From Aureliella sp046290675 (lineage in GTDB: Bacteria > Planctomycetota > Planctomycetia > Pirellulales > Pirellulaceae), in NCBI GenBank assembly GCA_046290675.1, contig JBKAHA010000004.1:434001-498000 (forward strand): DNA of 64,000 nucleotides, written 5' to 3'. The notes beneath the pieces were generated by a model that saw nothing but the letters and a program-made list of their open reading frames with translations, made no database searches and had not been told where the DNA came from. Shown one piece after another: positions 1 to 9,116 of the stretch. Position 1 is the first letter of the stretch. Each line of letters begins with the position of its first letter. Both the position numbers and the translations under genes were made by a program.

Positions 1-254
1 AGCTTTTTCCGCGGAGCTATATCAACAATCCGCCCGTCGCTAACGACCATCCCCGCGTTGCGAAGCATGATGGAATCTCGTTCCATCGACGGTCCCGTCC
101 AAATGCGGTCGGCAAAAAAGACGTTTGTTTCGCCCGACTTGGAATATTGCGTTGGCAGTAACAACACGAAGAATACGAGTGCCATCCGAAGTAAGATTCG
201 GCTCGTTCGTTGAATCGCCTCAAGACTGCGACTGTAGAGCATCAGGCTCACCAT
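1..254 (-). CDS. Amidohydrolase-like exported protein, N-terminal part (cut by window edge)
   Basis: Only the first 84 or so codons are in the window; the 3' end lies to the left. The ATG at 254 sits 3 bp after the stop of the upstream gene, so it is the fourth member of a leftward operon. Residues about 16-42 form a hydrophobic signal or anchor segment (ILLRMALVFFVLLLP). They are followed by FFADRIWTGPSMERDSIML and VVSDGRIVDIAP, the small beta-sandwich start typical of amidohydrolases (a label, then a GRI strand before the TIM barrel). The metal-binding region is not in the window, so activity cannot be judged. Its neighbours are amidohydrolase-like proteins lacking metal ligands, which suggests a shared exported role. 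Family fairly sure, function unknown. Confidence 0.7.
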   Translation of the reverse strand, partial: MVSLMLYSRSLEAIQRTSRILLRMALVFFVLLLPTQYSKSGETNVFFADRIWTGPSMERDSIMLRNAGMVVSDGRIVDIAPRKK

Positions 255-257
255 GAT

Positions 258-1595
258 CTACTCCGCGGTTGGTGCCAATAGGCGTTCAAGTTTCTCGTCT
301 TCATCTCGATCGTAAACGACTTCGCCACCTACAATCGTGTACTGAACCCAAGAGCCGATATCGAGCGGTGAACCGGTCAGCACGACTAGGTCCGCCTCTT
401 TACCGACTTCGATCGAGCCTACTTGATCGTCGATGCCGAGCAGTTTGGCCGGACCCAGAGTAAGGCTCTTGTAAGCGTCGCTGACCGACATGCCATATTT
501 GACGGCAGTTGCAGCTTGGTACCAGAAATAGCTACTTCCGACTGCCCCCCGGCTGCTTGCCGGAGACACTTGGAACACCAAACTTAAACCAGCCTTCTGG
601 TAGATCTCTGGCAGAACAATTTTCTGATCTTTGCGTGTCCTGGGATCTGTTTCCCAGTAGACGAGTGTCGGATCAAGGATCACTGACTTTGCCCTGGAGG
701 CGAGTCGCTTTGATGCCTTGTGGCAGTCCCTACCCAGTACGAAGATGGGCTCAAGCCCGTATTCTTCACAGATACCTAGGGCTGAGGTCACGTCCATTGC
801 GACTTCGCAGTAGATGTAAACGGGCATGTCTCCTTGAAGGGCGAGCTTCAGTGCTGCTAGGCCTTCATCTTCAGGAGTTTTGGCTTTGGATTCAGACTCC
901 TCTTTGTCATCCTCACTCGAGTCTGACTCTTTCTTGGCATCTGTCTTGTCTTCACCTTTTTTGTCTTGGTCACCTTCGTCTGATTTTTCTTCGTCGGCCT
1001 CTTTCTCTTTTTCGATAGCCTTTTTGGCTTTGTCGAGTTCTCGTCGCAGTCTAGCCATCTGACTCATGCGGCTACCGCTGGTAGGACGCATCGACAGTTT
1101 CAATGCCGAATCACGCTGTACGATCATGTCGTTGACGTAACCGCCGGCCGTTTTGACGATGGCGGCTTTACCTCCGATCAGCGTACTGTTTCCAGGTACG
1201 ACGGCTGCGGTTGTGATTCCATTCCGGCGGCACTCTTCAAAGTAAGACGAGATTGGGTCGATCGAGTCGACAACCGAAAGAAATGGAACGACCGAGTTTT
1301 GCTCGTTAGCTTGGCTCATGCCAGCGGAGTTGTGTGCATCGATGTAGCCGGGCATGACGACCATGCCTTCGCCATCAATCACTTTGGCTTCACCTGGGAC
1401 ATCGACATCGGCGCCGACAGCCTCGATCATCCCGTCTCGAATGAGCACGGTGCCGGTCTCTATCTCATCTCCGGAAACGGTGATGATCTTAGCGCCCTGG
1501 ATGGCCAGTGGTCCCGCGGCAGGCAGGGCCGAAGGTGCCATGGCAGCGACCAGCAAGAGTGCTCGGGATAGTAGGGTGTATTTCAAACGATGCAT
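258..1595 (-). CDS. Exported amidohydrolase-like protein with degraded HxH motif and charged insert
   Basis: 445 residues. A signal peptide at about 1-27 (LLLVAAMAPSALPAAG) is followed by the amidohydrolase beta-sandwich (IQGAKIITVSGDEI, VLIRDGMIEAVG) and the PGYIDAH strand. Active family members have HxH here; this protein reads HNS, so one histidine is retained and one lost. Residues about 178-245 are a Lys/Glu/Asp-rich low-complexity insert inside the barrel. The C-terminal signature is intact (LTLGPAKLLGIDDQVGSIEVGKEADLVVLTGSP). The start ATG at 1595 lies 2 bp from the stop of the preceding gene. Ancestry is imidazolonepropionase/dihydroorotase-like; a hydrolytic role is doubtful because of the missing ligand. 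It may instead be a binding or structural protein. Confidence 0.85.
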   Translation of the reverse strand: MHRLKYTLLSRALLLVAAMAPSALPAAGPLAIQGAKIITVSGDEIETGTVLIRDGMIEAVGADVDVPGEAKVIDGEGMVVMPGYIDAHNSAGMSQANEQNSVVPFLSVVDSIDPISSYFEECRRNGITTAAVVPGNSTLIGGKAAIVKTAGGYVNDMIVQRDSALKLSMRPTSGSRMSQMARLRRELDKAKKAIEKEKEADEEKSDEGDQDKKGEDKTDAKKESDSSEDDKEESESKAKTPEDEGLAALKLALQGDMPVYIYCEVAMDVTSALGICEEYGLEPIFVLGRDCHKASKRLASRAKSVILDPTLVYWETDPRTRKDQKIVLPEIYQKAGLSLVFQVSPASSRGAVGSSYFWYQAATAVKYGMSVSDAYKSLTLGPAKLLGIDDQVGSIEVGKEADLVVLTGSPLDIGSWVQYTIVGGEVVYDRDEDEKLERLLAPTAE

Positions 1596-1597
1596 TG

Positions 1598-2878
1598 CTA
1601 TTTACTTTCAGTTGCACCAAATGTCTTGCCCGCGATCATGGTCCACTGGACTCTTGATGTTGGTTTCATTGGGTCGTCCGTTAACGCGACGAGGTCAGCT
1701 TGTTTACCTACTGCAATGGATCCCACATCTTTTGAAATCCCAAGGATTTCTGCGGGCCAAATCGTAATTGCTTTCAGTGCTTTCTCTTTTTCCAGTCCGA
1801 AACGGATGGAGAAACGCGCTTTTTCCAGAAGCTCGTCGCCGGCTATGCAGAAGTCAATTTCTTGATCCGCGAGTTGTCCAGGGACGTTCCAACGCAGGTC
1901 TGTGCCCTCGCGCCCCCTTAGAGCCGATAGCGATGCCCCAAATGTCATGCCCGTAAATACGAGTGGGCTGTCATAGGCTTTGAATTCTTCGGTCATGCGG
2001 TAGATCTCATCACCGCCAAAGATGACCGGCTTGAAGCCGTAAGTCTCTCCGAGCTCCATGGCGCTTCGGATGTCAAAGTCCGTGCGGCTAACACTGTAAA
2101 CCGGCAGCGTTCCGTCGAGAGCTTGTCCGATGACCTTCGCCGCGTCTTGGTCCACGCTTTGAAGTTCTTTGCCGTTCGCGACCGCATGCAACGTGTTCCG
2201 AGTGATCCACACGACTCCCATCCGATTCGTTGGTTGGCGTACGTAGATGCTATCAGGTCGACTTCGTGAGCGATTGCGAGATGTCGGATCCGAGCAGATC
2301 GCAATCACCATACTCTGGGACTCAGATGCGAATCGGTCGGCTCCTGCAGTTTTGACGATACAGCTGTGCCCGCAAAACACGCTCTCCGTCGAGGGGAGCA
2401 CGTGGGCTGTAGTCACACCAGAGTCCAAAAGCTCTTTGAATTCTCGTGCTGACGGGTCAATCGCTTTGTGCGTTTCAAAATTAGGCGTAATCTCGCGTGA
2501 GACTTCCGCACCTGAATTGGCGAGTCCGGCTGAACTCGCAGCGTCGATGAATCCAGGGGCCAGTGTATGAACCTCGATTTCTTCTGCTGGCAAACCTAGT
2601 TCAATGCCGGGGCCAACATACGTTATCACTCCATCGCTGATTAGAACTTCCCCCGGTGCGATTACGTCGCCGTCAGCGGTGAATATCTGTTTGGCACGAA
2701 TCAAAGTGCGTTCTTCCGCGGAAGCAAGTGACCCGAGCTGAAGGCTGAAGCACAAAACCCCGAGGGCGAATGTCCGCGCGCACCATGTCGACAGTAAGCT
2801 TCTCAATCGTGCATTACCAATCATATCTTCCATCACAGTCCGCTGCGGTAGGCAGTCGCTAGTCCGTTTCTCGATCAT
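1598..2878 (-). CDS. Exported amidohydrolase-like protein lacking the HxH metal ligands
   Basis: 426 residues from the ATG at 2878, chosen because it overlaps the upstream stop as ATGA and has GGAGG 7 nt before it; a longer reading upstream would overlap the preceding gene by more than 100 bp. A signal peptide lies around residues 25-53 (FALGVLCFSLQLGSLASA). The sandwich strand VLISDGVITYVG is followed by APGFIDAASSAG, where both histidines of the family HxH are Ala/Ser. The C-terminal signature is complete (ITIWPAEILGISKDVGSIAVGKQADLVAL). Without the first metal ligands ordinary metal-dependent hydrolysis looks impossible. It is translationally coupled to the larger two-domain paralogue upstream, so the products probably work together. 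Confidence 0.87.
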   Translation of the reverse strand: MIEKRTSDCLPQRTVMEDMIGNARLRSLLSTWCARTFALGVLCFSLQLGSLASAEERTLIRAKQIFTADGDVIAPGEVLISDGVITYVGPGIELGLPAEEIEVHTLAPGFIDAASSAGLANSGAEVSREITPNFETHKAIDPSAREFKELLDSGVTTAHVLPSTESVFCGHSCIVKTAGADRFASESQSMVIAICSDPTSRNRSRSRPDSIYVRQPTNRMGVVWITRNTLHAVANGKELQSVDQDAAKVIGQALDGTLPVYSVSRTDFDIRSAMELGETYGFKPVIFGGDEIYRMTEEFKAYDSPLVFTGMTFGASLSALRGREGTDLRWNVPGQLADQEIDFCIAGDELLEKARFSIRFGLEKEKALKAITIWPAEILGISKDVGSIAVGKQADLVALTDDPMKPTSRVQWTMIAGKTFGATESK

Positions 2879-5709
2879 TGGCGTGCCTCCGCTAACTCGA
2901 CGACGCCAGGCTGGGATGATGAGGAAAGAATATCGACACCACCAACGATCACATGGACGGGAACCGAAGAGACGGTAAGAGGAGATCCGGACCAAACCAC
3001 GATGTCGGCCGGGGCTCCGGCGGCAATTTGATTGTTGATTCCGATAGCACTTGGGCCTGCAGTAAGACCAAGCATTGCTGCAGAGGTCGACATTCCAGCA
3101 CGCTTTGCAGCACCAGCCGTGCGCCGAAGTGCATTTGGATCTGAACCTACGAAGCCGATCTCGACGCCGGACTTGCTAGCGAGAGCAAGATCCTTCGCGT
3201 ACCAATCGTAGCTGGAGGCGGTTAGCGGGTTCAAAAGAACGCCCGTATGGGTCGAGGCTAGTCGTTCGATATGCGGCTTCAATTGTTTCGGGCCAGCAAT
3301 GACTGCTCTCAGGTCAAACTCTTCGACGAGATCCAACGCTGCCCTGATTTCGGAGTCTTCTGCGGCTTCGATCAGAACCGTCATTTCCCCGGCTTTGATC
3401 GCTTGCCAGGTGCTCTTTCGTTTTGCGTCCAAGGCTTCGACCACGCTCGCAGGCAGATAAAGCCGGCTAGGAAGAAGATTCCCGTTGAGCGATTGTTCGA
3501 TGAGCTGGACTTGTCCGGGCAAGCTTGAAGGGAATCGATCCGTAGATCGCGAGGCACTCGAGAGAACCAGCTTCAACAGCAGCGTTTCCGTTTCGATCGT
3601 CGTCTCGCGTCCCAAAGCGACAAGGCTGGCCGTACCGGAAAGTGGATTTCGACTGCCTGGCGTGAGAATGGCGCGCAGTAGACCTCCCGCGACCAGTTCT
3701 TCTTGATCGGGAAGTTCGCCGGCTATGGCGTTGGCGGCAACGACGTAGGAGGCATCCGCCTGACGCGTTGGGTCGATCAAAGAAGCGATGCCAAGTGTGG
3801 TCGACGAGGACAGCAAGCCAGGTGTCACGATCCTGTCACCCACATCAACGACAAGATGGTCGGAAACGAAATCGATGGATTCAACGGATGCGATCTTTCC
3901 ATCCGAAATCAAAAGAGAGGCAGGGGTGAACTCGCCAGTCTCCTTTAAAACATGCTTGGACTTAAGAACGTAATCTTTGGTTGGCCAAACTTGGTCGTTA
4001 GTCGATGAGTCGGCTAGTTCGATGCGGCTTTGATCAGAGTCAGCGTTTGAAACGCCAATCGACTCATGAACCAGCTTACCTCCGCTCCAAACGCGGTGAA
4101 TGGGGGCCGTCTCATCGATCGGTGAACCGGCAATCAAAACTAAATCGGCTCGTTTACCTTTCTCGATCGACCCCAGAGAATCGGCGACGCCCAGGGCACG
4201 AGCGGCGTTGATGGTGATGGACTTCAGGGCCATTGCCGGTGAAATGCCTGCCGCAACAGCGGCCGCCGCATGCATGCGTAAGTGCTTGGAGCCTAGCGAG
4301 TCGCGGCTCGCGGTCGTAATGACCAAGGTTCCTTCGTAATCTGAGAATCCATTCGCATAGTTGGCCGCCCCATCAGGTTGAGTCTGGTAGTTGGAAGCGA
4401 TTTCGGACCAAGGTCCCAGGATGACCGGTTTACCAAGGCGTACGAACGGCTCAGTGGCCGAACCCAAATCGGAAACGCCTTCGTAGATGACGGCTAGCTC
4501 GTCAAAGTCTTCAAGCAATTTGGAAGCGAAATGAAAGTCATCTGCATTTCGGATCGTCAATCGTACTGGCAGCTTGCCGTGGATCGCCTTGACGAGCATT
4601 TCTTTGATTGGATCCAGTTCCGGCTTTTCAGGAGGCTTCTCCTCCTTCTCTTTCTTGTCGGAATCCTTGTCCTTTGATGTAGCCTCTGAGGTTTTCCCGT
4701 CCTTAGCTTCAGTAGACTTCTCGGCGGGCGCTCCCGAAGGCCGTCGCGAAGGTATAGGGCCGCGTCCCCTGGCTACGGGTCTATCGCTACCGGGCCGGAC
4801 TCCTCGCGGTGGGGTTTTGCCCGAATTCGATTCGGTTTTCGATTCCTTAGACGGTTCTTTCTTTTCACCGTCTTTTTTGTCCTTAAGCTTCTTCTGATAT
4901 TCTCGGTACTCGTCCCACTTCTTCTCGTAATCCTTTGCGGAACCGAGTAGCTTCTTGATGCGATCAAGCTGTTGAGATCGAGTGCGGTTGTTGCGGGCGT
5001 TCACTCCCAGTGACATCTGCAAAGCGACATCTTCCGCCAACTTTTCTGGTCCAATCGAATCCTCAGAGGCGGGAGCCACTGAAAGCACGGCTCCTGTTCC
5101 ACCTACGCTGCCGGAGGATGCTGGTTGGTGATAGACCGCAGTGACACCGGACGCAATGACTTCATTCCACGAGTCTGAATAAGGGTCGACTCCGTCGAGA
5201 ACGTGTAAGGACGCGTCCGATGCGGTTGTGGACCTAGATGCGTTCGTCAGCCAGAGTGCGCTGCTCGCGTCAATTAGACCCGGAGTCAGTACCATTCCGC
5301 CGCAGTCGAACCGCTCTGCTTCACTCGGTATCTTCAGATCCGTCCCCACGTCCAAGATCTTTCCATCTTGGATAAGAACGATTCCAGATTGGATCAGTCC
5401 GAGCTCGTTATCAACTGCCATATCCAGCGAGTAGATCTTGGCATTTGTAAGTGCGGTAATCGGGCCGGTGGGTTCCTCCTCTTGCTCCTTTTCTTTCGCC
5501 ACCCCTTCGCTGGCGTTCTTCCCTTTTTTACCGGCCGCTTTCTTGCCGGAAGCTGCCTTTTGGGTTGCCGGCTTGGTCTTTGACTTTTGCTCGGCCGCCG
5601 GAGCTTCACCTTCCTGAGCGAAGGCTTGAATACCGAGGGAAGGCAAGGTCAGTAGAGCTGCCGCCGTCAGCGCGAGCGCGATGAAGTATGGGGACCGATT
5701 TGCACTCAT
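2875..5709 (-). CDS. Two-domain exported amidohydrolase-like protein, both domains lacking HxH
   Basis: 944 residues from the ATG at 5709, chosen because it begins a clear signal peptide (SPYFIALALTAAALLTLPSL, cleavage near AFA-Q); an in-frame reading to 5835 adds 42 non-signal residues. A Lys/Ala-rich segment (about 40-75) precedes domain 1, whose barrel start reads TPGLIDASSALW. A long charged insert (about 250-365) interrupts it, and it ends with INAARALGVADSLGSIEKGKRADLVLI. Domain 2 starts TPGLLSSSTTLG and ends LTAGPSAIGINNQIAAGAPADIVVW, with a retained late Asp (FVGSDPNALR). Neither domain keeps the HxH pair. First gene of the operon, coupled by ATGA to the next. Likely periplasmic or surface protein; no enzymatic role can be assigned. 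Confidence 0.87.
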   Translation of the reverse strand: MSANRSPYFIALALTAAALLTLPSLGIQAFAQEGEAPAAEQKSKTKPATQKAASGKKAAGKKGKNASEGVAKEKEQEEEPTGPITALTNAKIYSLDMAVDNELGLIQSGIVLIQDGKILDVGTDLKIPSEAERFDCGGMVLTPGLIDASSALWLTNASRSTTASDASLHVLDGVDPYSDSWNEVIASGVTAVYHQPASSGSVGGTGAVLSVAPASEDSIGPEKLAEDVALQMSLGVNARNNRTRSQQLDRIKKLLGSAKDYEKKWDEYREYQKKLKDKKDGEKKEPSKESKTESNSGKTPPRGVRPGSDRPVARGRGPIPSRRPSGAPAEKSTEAKDGKTSEATSKDKDSDKKEKEEKPPEKPELDPIKEMLVKAIHGKLPVRLTIRNADDFHFASKLLEDFDELAVIYEGVSDLGSATEPFVRLGKPVILGPWSEIASNYQTQPDGAANYANGFSDYEGTLVITTASRDSLGSKHLRMHAAAAVAAGISPAMALKSITINAARALGVADSLGSIEKGKRADLVLIAGSPIDETAPIHRVWSGGKLVHESIGVSNADSDQSRIELADSSTNDQVWPTKDYVLKSKHVLKETGEFTPASLLISDGKIASVESIDFVSDHLVVDVGDRIVTPGLLSSSTTLGIASLIDPTRQADASYVVAANAIAGELPDQEELVAGGLLRAILTPGSRNPLSGTASLVALGRETTIETETLLLKLVLSSASRSTDRFPSSLPGQVQLIEQSLNGNLLPSRLYLPASVVEALDAKRKSTWQAIKAGEMTVLIEAAEDSEIRAALDLVEEFDLRAVIAGPKQLKPHIERLASTHTGVLLNPLTASSYDWYAKDLALASKSGVEIGFVGSDPNALRRTAGAAKRAGMSTSAAMLGLTAGPSAIGINNQIAAGAPADIVVWSGSPLTVSSVPVHVIVGGVDILSSSSQPGVVELAEARQ

Positions 5710-6223
5710 GGTGTGTACGTCAGTTGGCAATCGAAGGAGGTCAGCATTCAACGAGGGCAGGCGTTCGACCGCTGACTTTGCACTACGCGAATAGACCAGT
5801 GACTGGAGTCGACAGGAATTGGTGAGTCCAACCAATGTAGAAGACCGGCAATCGCCAGTGTTTCATTTAGCCGGTACTCATGAGGCTGCTATAGAGAGGT
5901 GGGACAATACAGCCAAGAGTTACCCTAATAGCGACCATGGTGCGCCGCAAGCAGCCAAGTAGGTCGGCCGCTGATATTTTTGCGACGTTGGCTGGATTGC
6001 TGGGGGCAAAGCCTGCTGGCGGTCGCGTAAGTGAAATGCACTACCCTGTAGAATTTAGACAACGCGCACCGTCCAAATCGGCGGGAGGGGATGGAGCTTT
6101 CCCAGCCCACTTCGCGGAGCTAACAAATTCGCAAGGAAAGAGGAGTTGTGCACGGTTTCGTGATGGCGAATGTTTGCCTGATCGCCTTTTCTGCACGCGA
6201 ATCCTCTGGCAGTGAGCTTCAAC
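5710..6223. other. Intergenic region upstream of the amidohydrolase-like operon
   Basis: About 510 bp without a convincing gene. It must contain the promoter of the leftward operon starting at 5709 and the end of transcription from the PQQ-like gene at 6224. Short open frames on both strands (for example 5937-6215 on the + strand) have no recognisable domain or ribosome site. No strong terminator stem was found. Confidence 0.5.
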
Positions 6224-7477
6224 TCACTCGCTTATCTTCCAGAGTGCGTCAACCGATCGAACATACATGGCGCCATCGACGACAGCGGGTGAACCGAGCA
6301 CTTCTTCGCCCAGTTCGCTCGTAGCCACCACTTCGGCCGCTTCATCGGTGAGCTTGACCGTCAAGCACTTTCCACTCATGGAGAACAGGTAGAGTTGATC
6401 GTCGGCAACGACCGGTGTTGCCCAGACTTGCCCAACGTCCTTGAGTCGAACGTTCCATTTCTGCTCGCCTGACTCATCGCAGCAAACCAGAATGGAGGGC
6501 CGTTTGAGACCGATCAATCCGAACTTAGTTGCTACTAGTGAAGCCGAACCTGGGCTAAGTCGATTCGAGTTCCAGCTTTCAGTTGGCTCTGCGAAGGCCG
6601 ACGGTGATTTCAACGCGGATACACCTCGGCCGGGCAAATAAATGGTGTCTCCGGCGACTAGCGAGGTCACGACGGACGAGCCACCCAACTCTTTACTCCA
6701 AATGCTTTGGCCGGATGTTAACTCAACGGCCTGCAGTTCACGCGAACCTTGGAGTAGAGCAATCCCCTTTCCACTTTCGTCGATTCGAATTCGCGGCGAA
6801 CACCAATTCGCTTTTGAGGGGCGAGTGATATCCCAGAGGACTTCACCTGTCTCAGCATCGATGCCGGCAGCGAATGAGTCCGCTTGACATTCCACGGTCA
6901 CTACGACCACGCCGCCGCCAACGGCGGGGGATGCACTCATGCCAACGTCGTTTCCTGCGAGCGGATGTATATCCGTCAGGCTCAAGAACCACTTCAAGTT
7001 GCCGCTTAAGTCGTAGCAGATGAGATCGTTCGAGCTGAAAAACGAATAAACGTGTTTTCCGTCAGTACAAGGTGTTGGAGCCGCGTTGGCGCTGGATGGG
7101 TGACAATATGGACGGCCCGTAGAGCGGGCACTGCGCTGCCAAATGACGTCGCCTGTTTTCTGATCAACTGCGGTCGTATACATCCAGCGACCTTCAATTC
7201 CCCCGCTACTGGTGGTGATAACTTTGCCATCGACAACGATCGGTCCACTGACCGAACGGCCGGGCAATTCGGTCCGCCAACCAATATGCTCAGCTGTTTG
7301 ATCTTCGGATGAGACGCGAAATTCAGTAGGAAGGCTGGAACTCGATACTGGATTGCCACCCGGCCCCAGGAAGCCGGGCCAGTCGGAGTCAGCCCGGGTG
7401 GTGTTGACGATGAAGACGCAGATTGCCAAAGCGTAAATGGTTTGTTGTGTTGGGTAATTCGTATTGAAGATCTGCAT
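6224..7477 (-). CDS. Exported PQQ-like beta-propeller (BamB-like) protein
   Basis: 417 residues from the ATG at 7477, which has AGGGA about 8 nt upstream and starts a signal peptide (TIYALAICVFIVNTTRA). The mature protein opens with DWPGFLGPGGNPVSSSSLP, common in planctomycete PQQ-like repeat proteins. Repeats follow: DQKTGDVIWQRSA, DLSGNLKWFLSL, DAETGEVLWDITR, ELTSGQSIWSKELGG, DESGEQKWNVRL. These blades belong to the PQQ/BamB repeat superfamily; no dehydrogenase catalytic residues were recognised, so a binding or scaffold role is more likely than alcohol oxidation. It lies 73 bp downstream of another exported protein and is probably co-transcribed with it. Confidence 0.87.
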   Translation of the reverse strand: MQIFNTNYPTQQTIYALAICVFIVNTTRADSDWPGFLGPGGNPVSSSSLPTEFRVSSEDQTAEHIGWRTELPGRSVSGPIVVDGKVITTSSGGIEGRWMYTTAVDQKTGDVIWQRSARSTGRPYCHPSSANAAPTPCTDGKHVYSFFSSNDLICYDLSGNLKWFLSLTDIHPLAGNDVGMSASPAVGGGVVVVTVECQADSFAAGIDAETGEVLWDITRPSKANWCSPRIRIDESGKGIALLQGSRELQAVELTSGQSIWSKELGGSSVVTSLVAGDTIYLPGRGVSALKSPSAFAEPTESWNSNRLSPGSASLVATKFGLIGLKRPSILVCCDESGEQKWNVRLKDVGQVWATPVVADDQLYLFSMSGKCLTVKLTDEAAEVVATSELGEEVLGSPAVVDGAMYVRSVDALWKISE

Positions 7478-7550
7478 GGCTAAATTCCCTGTGCAAAAAT
7501 GGTGCAAGTGGTCGTGGTGTTTACCGTGTTGCGGTGTCCCGAGCGGTGAA

Positions 7551-8690
7551 TTAATCCACTTGCCGTATTGCTGCCCCTGTCTCGTCGGTGAAACGGAGTT
7601 GGAACTCCCAGTCCTGGGCCCACGATTCGTCCTGCTCGTTCTGGCAAGACTTGATAAAAATGGAATTGGCACCCGGCTTCAGTTTGACGTTTGCGGAATA
7701 TTGATCGATTTGAGTCCCCGAGTGATAGACTTCCCTGCTGATGACGAGTTCGCCATTGAGCCAAACCTTGGTGGCATTGGGGCTTCCCACCCGCAGTTCG
7801 CAGGTTGTCGCAGAGCTTGAATTAAAATTGCCAAGCAGGTATGCCACGGCGCCTTTCTCTTTGTCGAGCGCGTCTGCGATTTTCAAAGCTCCATTTGCTT
7901 CTTCTGTGGTGATGGATTGCCAGCTGATCTCTTCCGATTTCCCTTTGACAGATTGATTCACATCCAGCCGCGATGCGAGATAGTCGGCCTCAGGCTGATA
8001 CTTCTTGTCGAATGCCGACTGCTCGGAGTTATCAAATGGGCCTAAGAGTTGCCACTCTGCAATAAATCCGAAGTGCTCCAGTAAGCTAACTCCGGAATCC
8101 AGGGATTCGAGTTCCTTGTTGATGGATTGGACTTGTTCTGGGAGCCTTGCGAGTGAAAGCATCTCTTTCAGCTTCGCGAGACGTTGCTCCTTTTCGGATG
8201 TCTGCTCGCCTAATTCCTCCATTGCCAGCTGAATGGCCTCATAGCGAATATCGAGGCTGGGGTCGTCTAGATGAGCACGTAGGAATGCTTTGCGTACATC
8301 GGTTTGTTCATTCGTGACGTAGTCGAAGGCCCAGTAACGCGCTGCAGGGTCTTGGGGTGACCGTGACTGAAGGAAGTTATCGAGTTTCCGTTTTGCAGCT
8401 TCCGAATCTCGATCTGCGACCGTTTGGGCTACCGAGAGCAGCCAGTTCTTGGCCGTTGGCGTTGCTGCCTTCATTGCGTCTAGCACGGATACGACGTCGA
8501 TTGCTTCATTTTGTTGGAGCTGTTTGGCCAATTGTCCGGCTAACTTCACGTCAACGGCACTCGCCAACTGTTGCAGCTCCGCGTCGGCGGCGTACACCGA
8601 GTTAGCGACTTTGTTGGAACTTAGTGCTGTAAGGAGAACGCCCACCCCAATAAGGGTCTTTGTAAAGTAAGGAACACGAGCGGTTCGCAT
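7551..8690 (-). CDS. Exported helical-repeat protein with C-terminal beta-sandwich domain
   Basis: 379 residues from the ATG at 8690, with GAGG a few bases upstream and a signal peptide (TLIGVGVLLTALSSNKVANSVYA). Residues about 35-190 are helical and repeat-like (HEAT-like in feel), the region about 190-220 is coiled, and the C-terminal half begins AEWQLLGPFDN and contains VWLNGELVISREVYHSGTQ and LKPGANSIFIKSC. The last pattern matches the galactose-binding-like or PA14-like sandwich domains planctomycetes put on secreted proteins (a WxxxGPFDN entry and a GxNxhxhK strand). Substrate unknown. Probably first gene of a pair with the PQQ-like propeller. Fold assignment is by pattern only. Confidence 0.75.
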   Translation of the reverse strand: MRTARVPYFTKTLIGVGVLLTALSSNKVANSVYAADAELQQLASAVDVKLAGQLAKQLQQNEAIDVVSVLDAMKAATPTAKNWLLSVAQTVADRDSEAAKRKLDNFLQSRSPQDPAARYWAFDYVTNEQTDVRKAFLRAHLDDPSLDIRYEAIQLAMEELGEQTSEKEQRLAKLKEMLSLARLPEQVQSINKELESLDSGVSLLEHFGFIAEWQLLGPFDNSEQSAFDKKYQPEADYLASRLDVNQSVKGKSEEISWQSITTEEANGALKIADALDKEKGAVAYLLGNFNSSSATTCELRVGSPNATKVWLNGELVISREVYHSGTQIDQYSANVKLKPGANSIFIKSCQNEQDESWAQDWEFQLRFTDETGAAIRQVD

Positions 8691-9013
8691 TTCAACCTCG
8701 ACACGCAAACTTTGTTGAAACCCCGATGCGAAAAGAATTTCATCGGGTGGTGACGGCCGTTGCCGGAAGGGGGCTTTTCCCCACCGGACTACCGTCAACT
8801 AACCAGACTTCGTCAGTGCTGTAAAGAGGTCGGACGCTAGCGGATTCGTCACGGTGATCGCGGAATAGCTGGATTGATCGACCGAGCGATCGGTGATCGC
8901 CAGGGCGCCGAAGAAAGGCTCGAATCGTCCTGGCTTGCAGGACTTGTGGAAAGAAATGCCTTAAATGGCAAAGCCCACCGGCCCTAGGGGCAATGCGTGA
9001 GGGCTAAATGAAC

Positions 9014-9040
9014 AAAGCCCGCAGGAATCCCGCGGGCTTT
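9014..9040. terminator. Perfect 9-bp stem-loop 3' of the BBP7-like gene
   Basis: AAAGCCCGC (9014-9022) pairs fully with GCGGGCTTT (9032-9040) around a 9-nt loop. It lies 77 bp beyond the end of the leftward gene at 9117. The arm ends in T's on both strands, so it can work in both directions. The rest of the gap 8691-9116 shows no gene; it must hold the promoter for the leftward pair beginning at 8690. Confidence 0.75.
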
Positions 9041-9116
9041 GAAGTTCTTGTCGGTTTATTTGATCCTCTAGCAATCCACCGCCACTAGAAATCGGTGGTC
9101 ACCACGACCGGATTTG

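Noticed and set aside
1..5709. Annotating the row of genes as active imidazolonepropionases
   Set aside because: The HxH metal ligands are missing or incomplete in every domain that can be read.
5937..6215. A 92-codon + strand frame in the first large gap
   Set aside because: No ribosome site, no recognisable domain, and composition like noncoding DNA.
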